Numbered from the stretch's first letter, positions 1 through 7,227 are shown. The stretch is DNA of 33,369 nt from Phycisphaerae bacterium (GCA_021736645.1 JAIPFM010000044.1:1-33369), one strand, 5' to 3'. Numbers and translations: made by a program. The notes: a model not told the origin generated them from the sequence alone.

Positions 1-3
1 GAC

Positions 4-879
4 TCAGTTGAGCCAGGGAATTCGAACCTCGTCCAGAAGCTCGAAGTCTTTATGCCATTTAAGGCTCCATAGATTCGTAAGAATGACTTTGCGTGCCGAA
101 CCATCCATAAAAACGAGATTGACGCCCCGGCCATGCCGATCGATGCAGACCCTGGCCATATCGTAATTCCATCCGCCAAAGCTGATGGGATCCTGTTCTT
201 CCCACCAGTCGCGTGAGGGTGTGGGCACACCTCCGTTGGCCCAGGACTGGTCTTTGACGCTGATCGGGTTGGTGCCGAACCAGGTACAGTCAGACACGGT
301 GGGCACCAGGGCAGGATGTCTGGCAGCCAGCGTGGTCTTCCACTGCCGCTGGGGCTGACTCCTCCATCCCTGGGTGGACGGCGGTTCCACGGAATTGATC
401 CAGAGGTTGATGCCGTAACTGCCGTACACCTTGTCCAGGTCACTGGCAAACCGGTGATTCACCATGATCGGCCCCGGCCCCCACTGATTCACGGTCGTGC
501 CAATGCCGCCTTCCGGGCCGTTCAGCTTGTTGGCCGCAGGGCATAGTCTGGCCTTGTCCATGTTCCCGTACAGGCCGGAGAGCATCAGCATCCAGTTGCC
601 CTGATAATCGGCGTCCGTGGCCCAGACATTCTGTTCCGTCCAGAACTTGTTGCTGTTGTCCATGGTGTACATCTGAATGACCGTACCCCACTGACGCAAA
701 TGGGCCTTGCAGGCCGCTGATTGGGCCATTTTTCTGGCCTTTTGCAGGCCAGGCATCAGTATCCCCATGAGCAGGGCTATGATCGCAATGACCACCAGCA
801 GCTCGATCAAGGTAAACCCGACCTGCAGCCTGCGGCCTGTCTGCCCTGGTTGTCGGTCCTGTTTGATATGGGCAGCCAT
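4..879 (-). CDS. Type II secretion pseudopilin-like protein (prepilin-type N-terminal domain)
   Basis: The protein is 291 aa from the ATG at 879. It has a basic leader ending in Gly, then FTLIELLVVIAIIALL, the classic prepilin peptidase site and hydrophobic helix. The rest is a long extracytoplasmic globular region, and the tail WSLKWHKDF is characteristic of the many pseudopilin-like proteins of Phycisphaerae. By family, it would be cleaved by prepilin peptidase and anchored through the N-terminal helix; its partner and substrate are unknown. An upstream ATG at 906 would add nine residues. I prefer 879 because GAGGG lies at a good distance upstream of it. A 20-bp palindrome lies about 32-51 bp upstream. 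The stop codon is at the very edge of the window, so downstream context cannot be seen. Confidence 0.88.
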   Translation of the reverse strand: MAAHIKQDRQPGQTGRRLQVGFTLIELLVVIAIIALLMGILMPGLQKARKMAQSAACKAHLRQWGTVIQMYTMDNSNKFWTEQNVWATDADYQGNWMLMLSGLYGNMDKARLCPAANKLNGPEGGIGTTVNQWGPGPIMVNHRFASDLDKVYGSYGINLWINSVEPPSTQGWRSQPQRQWKTTLAARHPALVPTVSDCTWFGTNPISVKDQSWANGGVPTPSRDWWEEQDPISFGGWNYDMARVCIDRHGRGVNLVFMDGSARKVILTNLWSLKWHKDFELLDEVRIPWLN

Positions 880-910
880 TGTGGACCCTCGTCGGATACG
901 ACACATTCAC

Positions 911-930
911 CGTGATCCAATTCGATCACG
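911..930. promoter_or_regulatory. Operator-like palindrome upstream of the pseudopilin gene
   Basis: CGTGATC and GATCACG are perfect 7-bp arms around the 6-bp centre CAATTC. The site lies 32-51 bp upstream of the preferred start of the minus-strand pseudopilin gene. The size and symmetry suit a dimeric repressor. No regulator is identified. Confidence 0.4.
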
Positions 931-1217
931 CGTTTTTGACACTCACAGGTGCCATTTTATCATCAGGGACGGTCACAAAGCAAATGTGAATTGAGGCAAT
1001 CCCGGGAAATCTCTCTGGGCAGAGACACCCTGCGTGAGTCATAAAACAGTTGACGTTGACCAGGGCCTTGCGTTACGGTGATAGACTGTGTGGCATATGG
1101 GGGGCCCGAAACCCTCCATTAAGTCCTTGAATCCATTAAGTAGCCACAGAATAGTCATAACCTGCTGACCCGGGCCGCATCATTGGCCTTGCCCAGCAAA
1201 GGAATTTGTCTTGGCCT
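931..1217. other. Intergenic region between divergent genes, nothing firm
   Basis: This is the spacer between the pseudopilin gene (minus) and the DCC-family gene (plus). TTGACG/TTGACC at 1050-1061 and TAGACT at 1082-1087 are a possible but poorly spaced promoter for the plus-strand gene. I see no RNA gene and no credible coding frame. Confidence 0.4.
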
Positions 1218-1616
1218 ATGCGTCCGTCCCACATTGTACTATTCGATGGTGTGTGTGTTTTATGTGAAGCGTCGGTTCGGTTCATTATCAAACATGATAA
1301 AGCCGGCTTATTCAAGTTTGCAGCGGCCCAGTCAGAGGCCGGAAAGCAGATCCAGTCCGAGTTGGGCACAGATGCCATGGCATACCAGACCATGATTCTG
1401 ATCCGGCATGGCAAGGCGTATTATAAAAGTGATGCAGCCCTGGAAATTGCCGGGTCACTCAGCAGTCCATGGAAGGCCCTGGCCTGGTTCAAGATACTCC
1501 CAAGATGGCTGCGTGATTCCATATACAGCGGCATTGCCAGGAGACGATATCGCTGGTTCGGCAGAAAATCAGCCTGTATGATACCGAGTGATTCTCTTAG
1601 AGACCGGTTTTTGTAA
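1218..1616 (+). CDS. DCC-family (DUF393) thiol-disulfide oxidoreductase-like protein
   Basis: The protein is 132 aa. LFDGVCVLC close to the N-terminus, with Cys13 and Cys16, is the DxxCxxC signature that names the DCC (DUF393, YuxK-like) family, a thioredoxin-fold group of proposed thiol-disulfide oxidoreductases. The C-terminus has the usual YRWFGR-type segment and a Cys before the end. Length is normal for the family. An in-frame TTG at 1206 would add four residues. AAAGGA at 1198-1203 is close to the TTG and somewhat far from the ATG, so the start is uncertain by 12 bases. The next gene begins 33 bp downstream on the same strand and may be cotranscribed, though no functional link is evident. 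Confidence 0.85.
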   Translation: MRPSHIVLFDGVCVLCEASVRFIIKHDKAGLFKFAAAQSEAGKQIQSELGTDAMAYQTMILIRHGKAYYKSDAALEIAGSLSSPWKALAWFKILPRWLRDSIYSGIARRRYRWFGRKSACMIPSDSLRDRFL

Positions 1617-1649
1617 CATCCAAATTCATTTTTTCAGGAAATAACTACT

Positions 1650-2942
1650 ATGAGACATAGCCTGCTATGCATGATACTTCTATTGAACCTCCTTCAGTGC
1701 GTGCGTGCCGATGACTGGCCACAATGGCGAGGGCCTCACAGAGACGGCACGTGGCGGGAACAGGGGCTGATCGAGACCTTTGCCAATGCGCAGCCCCCTG
1801 CCAAGTGGCGTGTCCCCGTTGGAACCGGGTACAACGGACCGACCGTGGCCAAAGGACGTGTGTATGTGATGGATCGACTCACAGATCCCAGTGAAACAGA
1901 ACGCATCCTCTGTCTGGATGCGCAGACCGGCCAAACCCTGTGGGACCACGCCTATGCGTGCCCATACAGAAATATTCAGTACAAGGCCGGGCCGCGTGCC
2001 AGTGTCACGATAGACGAGGACCGGGCATTTTCTGTGGGCGCCATGGCCAACATGATTTGCCTGAACGCCATAAGCGGCGACCTGATCTGGGAAAGGGATT
2101 TAAAACTGGACTATCAACCCAAAGTGCCAATCTGGGGCTTTTCAGCGTCTCCCTTGATCTACCGCTCCCTGGTCATCGTGCAGGTGGGAGGACGCGACAA
2201 TGCCTGCCTGGTGGCCCTTGACAAGGCCACAGGCAAAGAAGTCTGGCGTCAACTGGACAGCCTGGCGTCATACTCTTCACCCATCATCATGACTCAGGCG
2301 AATCAAGATGTCTTGGTGTGCTGGACAGGTGAGTTTCTTGTGGGTCTCAACCCGAACACGGGTGACATCCACTGGCAGCTATCATTACCCCCCGACAAGA
2401 TGGTCATTAACATTGCAGCCCCGGTTCTGGACGGAAACAACCTCTTTCTCAGCGGATTCTATGACGGCTCGACCCTGGTCAAGATCAATCCGGACCAGCT
2501 CTCCGCCCACATCAAGTGGAAGCGTATCGGCCAGAGCGAAGTCAACACCGATGCCCTGCATTGCTGCATTTCAACACCCATTATTGAGGGTGACACCATC
2601 TACGGTGTGGACAGCTACGGCCAATTGCGGTGCCTGTCCGTGAAAAACGGCGATCGAATCTGGGAGAGCCAGGAGGCCGTACCCAAGGCCCGCTGGGCCA
2701 ATATCCACATGGTGCGTCAGGCAGACCGGTTCTGGTTCTTTACAGAACGCGGGGACCTGATCATCTGCCGATTGACACCGCAAGGATATGAAGAGATCAG
2801 CCGCGCCAGGATCATCGAGCCCACCACAGCCCAACTGGACCAGCGAGGCGGCGTGTGCTGGTCGCACCCTGCGTTCGCCAATCGATGCGTGTTTGCACGC
2901 AACGACAGAGAGCTGGTGTGTATTGATCTGTCAAAACCGTAG
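1650..2942 (+). CDS. Secreted PQQ-like beta-propeller repeat protein
   Basis: The protein is 430 aa. A Sec signal peptide of about 20 residues (MRHSLLCMILLLNLLQCVRA) is followed by DDWPQWRGPHRDGTW, the typical start of planctomycete/verrucomicrobial PQQ-like propellers. Repeated blades of the form CLDAQTGQTLWD, CLNAISGDLIWE, ALDKATGKEVWR, GLNPNTGDIHW and CLSVKNGDRIWE run through the chain, each ending in a Trp-docking Trp. No quinoprotein dehydrogenase catalytic residues stand out, so a structural or binding role in the periplasm is more likely than a dehydrogenase. AGGA lies about 10 bases before the ATG. The TAG stop overlaps the first bases of a 119-bp inverted-repeat element. Confidence 0.85.
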   Translation: MRHSLLCMILLLNLLQCVRADDWPQWRGPHRDGTWREQGLIETFANAQPPAKWRVPVGTGYNGPTVAKGRVYVMDRLTDPSETERILCLDAQTGQTLWDHAYACPYRNIQYKAGPRASVTIDEDRAFSVGAMANMICLNAISGDLIWERDLKLDYQPKVPIWGFSASPLIYRSLVIVQVGGRDNACLVALDKATGKEVWRQLDSLASYSSPIIMTQANQDVLVCWTGEFLVGLNPNTGDIHWQLSLPPDKMVINIAAPVLDGNNLFLSGFYDGSTLVKINPDQLSAHIKWKRIGQSEVNTDALHCCISTPIIEGDTIYGVDSYGQLRCLSVKNGDRIWESQEAVPKARWANIHMVRQADRFWFFTERGDLIICRLTPQGYEEISRARIIEPTTAQLDQRGGVCWSHPAFANRCVFARNDRELVCIDLSKP

Positions 2943-3059
2943 GCACTATAACAAAACCCTGCTGGCTTCGGCTGGCTGCAGCGTCCACCTGCGGCGTGGG
3001 CCTGCATCTGAACGCTTCGCTTAGCCTCGAGCCGACGCGACGGTTTTGTTAGAGTGCCT
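2941..3059. repeat. 119-bp inverted-repeat element with attC-like ends
   Basis: The left end AGGCACTATAACAAAACC (2941-2958) matches the reverse complement of the right end at 3042-3059 in 17 of 18 positions. The interior of about 83 bp is GC-rich and imperfectly self-complementary. The left end begins within the TAG stop of the propeller gene. The TAACAA...TTGTTAG ends and total length recall integron attC sites, but CTATAAC does not fit RYYYAAC and GTTAGAG does not fit GTTRRRY. A small MITE-like element, or a hairpin that ends transcription, is at least as likely. Confidence 0.6.
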
Positions 3060-3075
3060 TAGACCATAAATTGGC

Positions 3076-3103
3076 TTGAATCTCGTCCGGCCGGGGCTAT
3101 AGT
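3076..3103 (+). promoter_or_regulatory. Candidate sigma70-type promoter for the 3144-4099 gene pair
   Basis: TTGAAT (3076-3081) and TATAGT (3098-3103) are separated by 16 bp and lie about 40 bp upstream of the ATG at 3144, just after the inverted-repeat element. This is a consensus match only. Confidence 0.45.
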
Positions 3104-3143
3104 AGATAGAATATTGTAAAAACCCTCATTGAGAGAGTATTCT

Positions 3144-3485
3144 ATGGACAATGAAAACAAGATCAACCGTTCGGCCCTGCTCGTGATGGCCTTTGAAGTG
3201 GAGGGGTTGTGTATAGGCCTGCGTCAGACCGTGCCCAATGGCCTGGCCCCTGCAGCCACCACGTTGTCGATCGTGAACAAGTTGCTGGCCACATTCTCGG
3301 AGAAATCCAACGGAGGCGTGCTGGACAATCTGCCTGCCCTGACTGAACATACCTCGGCTGTGGACTGTCTGATCGTGGCTGAGATCCTGCGGTCCACGCT
3401 CATGGCCTTTCTGACACCGGATGAACTGGACGAACGCGACCGGACCTTTGGGTTTGCCTCTCCACGCAAGGATTCTGACCAATGA
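3144..3485 (+). CDS. Small protein of unknown function, coupled to DUF502 gene
   Basis: The protein is 113 aa, soluble, with no signal peptide or membrane segment. I do not recognise the family. It is mildly acidic with hydrophobic helical stretches (ALLVMAFEVEGLCIGL; CLIVAEILRSTLMAFL) and an Asp/Glu/Arg-rich C-terminus (TPDELDERDRTFGF). GAGAGAG at 3131-3137 sits six bases before the ATG and sets the start. The TGA overlaps the ATG of the next gene by four bases (ATGA), so the two are translationally coupled and probably act together. A candidate promoter lies directly upstream. Confidence 0.72.
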   Translation: MDNENKINRSALLVMAFEVEGLCIGLRQTVPNGLAPAATTLSIVNKLLATFSEKSNGGVLDNLPALTEHTSAVDCLIVAEILRSTLMAFLTPDELDERDRTFGFASPRKDSDQ

Positions 3486-4099
3486 AAAAGCTCAAGGAAT
3501 TCTTTAAATCAGCCCTGATCGGTGGTTTGCTGGTGGTGCTGCCCCTGGGCATCATGATCGGCATAGTGGCCTGGATCTTCGGTCTTGTCCGCAAGGCTAT
3601 TTTTCCCTTGACCAGGATGATTATGGAAAAATCCACCATGCAGGCCATTGTGGCCGACATCCTGGTCATCAGCGTAATAATCACGGTATGCTTCATCGTG
3701 GGCGTGCTGGTGCGCACGCGTCTGGGCACCTGGATCTATCATACCCTGGAAAACAGCTTTCTGAAAAAGACGCCTGGCTACACGCTGATCAAAGAGACGG
3801 TATTCCAGTTTCTGGGCAACAAAAAATCCCCATTTTCATCGGTGGCACTGGTCAAGCTCTATGGCAATGACACGCTGGCATCTGCCTTTATCACGGATAC
3901 CCACGATAACGGAATGTGCACGGTGTTTGTGCCCACAGGCCCGAATCCCACGTCCGGCAATATTTTCCACCTGGATTCTCAATACGTGTTCCCTGTGGAT
4001 ATCCCTGTGGAAGATGCCATGCGCAGCATCATCAGTTGCGGTGCAGGTTCATCAGAACTGATCAGCAGAATGGGGAAAAGTCTGAAGGTTGAAGGCTGA
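3482..4099 (+). CDS. DUF502 family inner-membrane protein
   Basis: The protein is 205 aa. Two hydrophobic segments (about residues 10-37 and 55-77) are followed by a cytoplasmic or periplasmic domain containing PTGPNPTSG, a hallmark of DUF502 proteins (usually PTTPNPTSG). The family is a broadly distributed set of membrane proteins of unknown function. The start overlaps the upstream gene by four bases. The last codons and the TGA stop are built from 7-bp repeat units (TGAAGGT/TGAAGGC), so the C-terminal residues KVEG are encoded by the repeat array that continues to 4152. Confidence 0.85.
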   Translation: MKKLKEFFKSALIGGLLVVLPLGIMIGIVAWIFGLVRKAIFPLTRMIMEKSTMQAIVADILVISVIITVCFIVGVLVRTRLGTWIYHTLENSFLKKTPGYTLIKETVFQFLGNKKSPFSSVALVKLYGNDTLASAFITDTHDNGMCTVFVPTGPNPTSGNIFHLDSQYVFPVDIPVEDAMRSIISCGAGSSELISRMGKSLKVEG

Positions 4100-4152
4100 A
4101 GGCACTCTGGCCCTGGCACCTGAACCCTGGCACCTGAACCCTGGCTCCTATC
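4083..4152. repeat. Heptamer tandem array A, overlapping a stop codon
   Basis: Ten consecutive 7-bp units can be read: TGAAGGT, TGAAGGC, TGAAGGC, ACTCTGG, CCCTGGC, ACCTGAA, CCCTGGC, ACCTGAA, CCCTGGC, TCCTATC. The third unit supplies the TGA stop of the DUF502 gene. The 7-bp period is kept even where the unit sequence changes, as in the short tandem repeats (STRR) known from cyanobacteria. Confidence 0.7.
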
Positions 4153-4164
4153 CATACGTATGGA
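4151..4164. promoter_or_regulatory. 14-bp perfect palindrome upstream of the redoxin gene
   Basis: TCCATACGTATGGA is a perfect palindrome 35-48 bp upstream of the ATG at 4199. It could be an operator or a small hairpin at the end of heptamer array A. No regulator is identified. Confidence 0.35.
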
Positions 4165-4198
4165 GGGTTTTAGCCCATAGACTATAAGGAGCAAAATT

Positions 4199-4780
4199 AT
4201 GGCTTTTACCTTACAAATCGGTGATTCAGCCCCTGATTTCAAGTTGCCAGCCACAGATGGCAAGACATACCAATTGTCCGACTTTTCCCAGCACCCGGTG
4301 TTGGTCGTATTTTTTACGTGTAATCACTGCCCCTATGTGATCGGCTCAGATGAAGTCACTCAAGCCACTGCCAACAAGTTCGCGGATCAGGGTGTGGCCT
4401 TTGTGGGCATCAATTCTAACAGTAAAAATACGTATATAGAAGACGATTTCAGCCACATGGTCACACGCATGTACCAATACCAATTCCCCTGGACCTACCT
4501 GCACGACGAATCTCAGGCCGTGGCCAAGGCCTACGGTGCATTGCGAACACCCCACTTTTACGTGTTCGACAGGGACCGCAGACTCATCTACACGGGCCGG
4601 GGCATAGATACGCCTCGAGATGCCTCCAAGATGACAGTCAACGACCTGGACAGGACACTCTCCGAACACCTGGCAGGAAAACCCATTTCCATTCCTGTGA
4701 CCAACCCCATTGGCTGCAATGTCAAGTGGGACGGCAAAGACCCGCACTGGATGCCTGTGGAGGCGTGTGATCTGGTGTAG
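4199..4780 (+). CDS. Redoxin / thioredoxin-family protein (AhpC-TSA/TlpA-like)
   Basis: The protein is 193 aa, with no signal peptide, so it is cytoplasmic. The N-terminus ([20 protein letters not shown]) is that of AhpC/TSA-redoxin proteins. The active site is TCNHCPY, with Cys41 and Cys44 (CxxC), and a cis-Pro loop follows at LRTPHFYVF. By family it would be a thiol-disulfide oxidoreductase or thiol peroxidase; proteins with CNHCPYV are usually annotated as thioredoxin family without a proven substrate. AAGGAG at 4186-4191 is seven bases before the ATG. The 3' flank is heptamer array B, which it shares with the convergent gene at 4900. Confidence 0.88.
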   Translation: MAFTLQIGDSAPDFKLPATDGKTYQLSDFSQHPVLVVFFTCNHCPYVIGSDEVTQATANKFADQGVAFVGINSNSKNTYIEDDFSHMVTRMYQYQFPWTYLHDESQAVAKAYGALRTPHFYVFDRDRRLIYTGRGIDTPRDASKMTVNDLDRTLSEHLAGKPISIPVTNPIGCNVKWDGKDPHWMPVEACDLV

Positions 4781-4813
4781 GTCAATACAGGACTTTTTGC
4801 AGAAAGCCCTGCG

Positions 4814-4898
4814 GTGTTCAGTTTTCAGTAGGCAGTTTACAGATAAAATCAGTTTTGCCTGTGTACTGTCATCTGAAAACTGAACACTGAAAACTTCA
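4814..4898. repeat. Heptamer tandem array B with 15-bp perfect inverted repeat, between convergent genes
   Basis: 7-bp units occur on the left (GTTCAGT, TTTCAGT, AGGCAGT, TTACAGA from 4816) and the right (ATCTGAA, AACTGAA, CACTGAA from 4871). The two halves are inverted: GTGTTCAGTTTTCAG (4814-4828) is the exact reverse complement of 4873-4887. The hairpin lies between the stops of two convergent genes (4780 and 4900) and could serve as a bidirectional transcription end. Confidence 0.65.
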
Positions 4899-4899
4899 A

Positions 4900-6432
4900 T
4901 TATTGATTGGGGTCTTCGACAATGACTTCATCCACGGCAATCGGTTCAAAGGCCAGGTAAGGGTCTTCTTCCAGGCTCAGTCCGCCGCCCTGGAGTACCA
5001 GGTTGAATTCATTGAACAGGTTCATGCCGATGATACCGTCCAGTGTCCCGCCTTCTGGTGACGATATATCCAGGAGTACCACAGGCACATTCTTGAAGCT
5101 GACCCAATTGCCGAGCGCAGGAATCTCAATGGACTCAACATAAAAACCCGGGTGCATGACCACGTCACCTGTGACGCCCTCGATCTCCACTTCAAAGTCT
5201 GCATCGGCGGGACTCAGTTTCAGGCGGGCAGCGATGCGTGTGCCAATGACTGTCACCTGAGCCCCTGTATCCAGCATGAAACGGTTTTTGTCCATGGCAG
5301 TTTTGCCATTGCTGTACAGATCCACGCTGTGCACAAAGAACAGGCTCTGAGAGGCATTGCCAATGATCACGGACGGACTGGCGGGCGGGAAATCAGAGGT
5401 GACTCCCCCTCCAATACCGCCGAGGATGTCATCCCAGCCGCCGCCCAGACCACCAAGGCCGCCCAGATCCAGCGTGGGAATATACTGCACACTCACGGCC
5501 CCGAGGGGACGCAGTTCCAGGGGAATCTTGTTGGCCAGTTCCGGAATGCGTTCGTCATCATGCTCGTAGATGCGGATATCAGGTGCGGTATAGACTTCAC
5601 CCTCCCGTTCCACGGTCAGGGGACGATCGTTGTAGATCACAGCCGTGTAATACACGCTCATGGGCGACCCAATGGCGGTTGGCAGGTCTTTATGATTACC
5701 GGGATTCTGCCCCACCATAATGGCTACATTGCTCTGCCCCTTCATGCCGGAACGATCCAGCCGCAGGGTCCCGGTATCAATGGCATACAGACCGTCAATG
5801 AACATGCCCAAGGGATATGTAATAGAGGCAGCCACCGAACCGGTCACACCGCTGATGATGCTCTCATTACTCGTAATCATGCCGCTGGAGTAAATACCGC
5901 ATTGACGGGCTGCTTCATAGCCCATGACATGCGCGCTGGCCCCTGTGTCATACAGGCCGATGACGTAGTCTTCATCCGGATTTACACCCAAGGGATAATT
6001 GCCCGCCACACCACTCTGGGGCACGGCTTCAAACTCCAATTCCCCGGAGTTCTTTTTTGTCACGGACACGGCAATCCACGGGACAAACCCATCTACGGGC
6101 GGAGAATTCACCTCGATGTCATAGGCAAACACTGCAGAAGCAGACTGAACGCCCGCACCCAGTGTGGCTGCAGACAGGGCATCAACAGCACGAGCGCTGC
6201 GTGCCTTGGCCCTGGACTGGGTCTTGGCACGGACACGGGCCCTGCCCTGGGGAATGTCCTGGCCCGCAGGATGATGCACCGCCTTGATGCGACTGCCCGC
6301 CCCTGCACGCCAGTCCACGGCCTCACGCTTCCATTGTTCGCGATCAGCCAAGACAGCGCCAGAAACCACGCTTAATGTAAAAATCAGCACAATACCTGTT
6401 CTATGCAGTTTTGTCATCATGATGCCGTTCAT
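4900..6432 (-). CDS. Secreted two-lobed retropepsin-like aspartic protease-fold protein
   Basis: The protein is 510 aa. A signal peptide (hydrophobic LIFTLSVVSGAVLA, cleavage near residue 29) is followed by a basic, Ala/Arg-rich stretch (about 63-82). Two aspartic protease-like units then follow. The first has YDTGAS with Asp162. The second has LDTGAQ with Asp388, and its flap and psi-loop end in DGIIGMNLF. The lobes are joined by a Gly-rich linker (about 324-343). A further IDTGT occurs at Asp219. Known bacterial retropepsin-like proteins usually have one DTG per chain and dimerise, so one chain here could make a pepsin-like pair. GGGG sits about nine bases before the ATG at 6432. Proteolytic activity is inferred and not certain. 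Confidence 0.75.
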   Translation of the reverse strand: MNGIMMTKLHRTGIVLIFTLSVVSGAVLADREQWKREAVDWRAGAGSRIKAVHHPAGQDIPQGRARVRAKTQSRAKARSARAVDALSAATLGAGVQSASAVFAYDIEVNSPPVDGFVPWIAVSVTKKNSGELEFEAVPQSGVAGNYPLGVNPDEDYVIGLYDTGASAHVMGYEAARQCGIYSSGMITSNESIISGVTGSVAASITYPLGMFIDGLYAIDTGTLRLDRSGMKGQSNVAIMVGQNPGNHKDLPTAIGSPMSVYYTAVIYNDRPLTVEREGEVYTAPDIRIYEHDDERIPELANKIPLELRPLGAVSVQYIPTLDLGGLGGLGGGWDDILGGIGGGVTSDFPPASPSVIIGNASQSLFFVHSVDLYSNGKTAMDKNRFMLDTGAQVTVIGTRIAARLKLSPADADFEVEIEGVTGDVVMHPGFYVESIEIPALGNWVSFKNVPVVLLDISSPEGGTLDGIIGMNLFNEFNLVLQGGGLSLEEDPYLAFEPIAVDEVIVEDPNQ

Positions 6433-6507
6433 AGGTCACCCCTTTCTAACAAGGTAGTACCATTATACCATAGTTGTATAACAGCCTAATCGCAAAAATA
6501 ACCTACT

Positions 6508-6663
6508 GGGCTTTGTCGGAAAACTCGATCGTCGGCCCGAGAGCGAGCGGTTTTTCGTCTGGCAAGGACGGCGAAGCAGGTCCCCTGGGGATCGATGCAG
6601 CCGGACGCCGACCAAACGAAAAACAAGCCGCTCGAAGCCAGATCGAGCTCTCCGACACAGCCT
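6508..6663. repeat. Dispersed hairpin repeat, copy 1
   Basis: This 156-bp element has inverted ends GGGCTTTGTCGGA and TCCGACACAGCCT. Its inner arms GAGCGAGCGG / CCGCTCGAAGCC and TTTTTCGTCTGG / CCAAACGAAAAA pair with each other. It shares long blocks with copy 2 (31978-32142), including CCCGAGAGCGAGCGG, GGCAAGGACGGCGAAGCAGG, GATGCAGCCGGACGC and ACAAGCCGCTCGAAGCCAG. One arm matches the left end of copy 3 (22552). It lies between the retropepsin-like gene and tRNA-Arg. Short reading frames inside it are not genes. Confidence 0.75.
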
Positions 6664-6699
6664 GCCTCCGCAATAGCGGTGCATAAATGGTGATCATGC

Positions 6700-6727
6700 T
6701 TGACATCCCCCGTGATTACGGTAGGAT
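6700..6727 (+). promoter_or_regulatory. Promoter of tRNA-Arg
   Basis: A perfect -35 TTGACA (6700-6705) and TAGGAT (6722-6727), 16 bp apart, lie about 10 bp upstream of the tRNA 5' end. GATACT at 6725-6730 is an alternative -10. Confidence 0.6.
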
Positions 6728-6737
6728 ACTGCCTTAC

Positions 6738-6811
6738 GTCCCCGTAGCTCAATTGGATAGAGTGTTGGCCTCCGAAGCCAAAGGTTAGAGGTTCAAATCC
6801 TCTCGGGGATA
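6738..6811 (+). tRNA. tRNA-Arg (anticodon CCG)
   Basis: The cloverleaf is complete. The acceptor GTCCCCG pairs with CGGGGAT. The D stem is GCTC/GAGT. The anticodon stem TTGGC/GCCAA encloses loop CTCCGAA, with anticodon CCG at 6772-6774. The T arm is AGAGG-TTCAAAT-CCTCT and the discriminator base is A. CCA is not encoded. It reads the CGG codon. The RNA stands alone with its own promoter. Confidence 0.95.
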
Positions 6812-7227
6812 TTTTTTCATCCACGAGAGGGTTTGAGCCTCTGTGGCTGCAAGGCAGACACGCCAATGAGGTTGAACAAAAGCGAAGCGTTGCCCGCGAA
6901 GACACGGCGTCAGCCGTAAGCGGTATCCTCTGCAACGAACAGGTTTCTCGGACCCACATTGTTGTCATCTTGCCCTTAAAGCCCTTTACAGGTGGCATCA
7001 AGGCATTACGGCTCGCATTACTTAAGCCTTTGTTTTACAGGTGTTAAGGTTTTTTCCTGAAACCAGAGCAGAAATACCACTGAAAACCCGAAAGATCGCC
7101 CCCTGCATTAGCTAAAGATCACCCTTGATCTAAACGATATTGTGATCAGTTTACTGTGATCTATTCTTTCAATAGGTCTGTCAGTATTTTTTGGTTTGGG
7201 ATTGAAATAACAGGCAGAGGAAGAGAA
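6812..7227. other. Gene-free stretch after tRNA-Arg
   Basis: The sequence at 6825-6842 is an 18-nt inverted near-copy (16/18) of the tRNA T-arm and can itself fold as a hairpin flanked by CCAC/GTGG. Further on, two related segments containing ACAGGTG lie near 6979-7046. TGTGATC occurs as a direct repeat at 7141-7147 and 7155-7161, upstream of the EF-hand gene. I see no credible coding frame or RNA gene. Confidence 0.4.

Noticed and set aside
4083-4898. Heptamer arrays as a CRISPR-like array
   Set aside because: The unit is 7 bp with no spacers and no cas genes; these are simple tandem repeats.
5152-6375. 407-aa open frame opposite the retropepsin-like gene
   Set aside because: Antisense shadow with low-complexity His/Gly/Gln content and no ribosome site. 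The minus strand has a signal peptide and motifs.
6463-6684. Short reading frames inside hairpin repeat copies (also 22334-22744 and 31941-32250), with a shared RSGFERL-type peptide
   Set aside because: The similarity of the peptides comes from the shared DNA repeat. They have no ribosome site, differ in frame length, and cross the inverted arms.
6486-7001. 171-aa open frame on the minus strand across tRNA-Arg
   Set aside because: It contains [22 protein letters not shown], the well-known translation of an antisense tRNA, and runs through the repeat.
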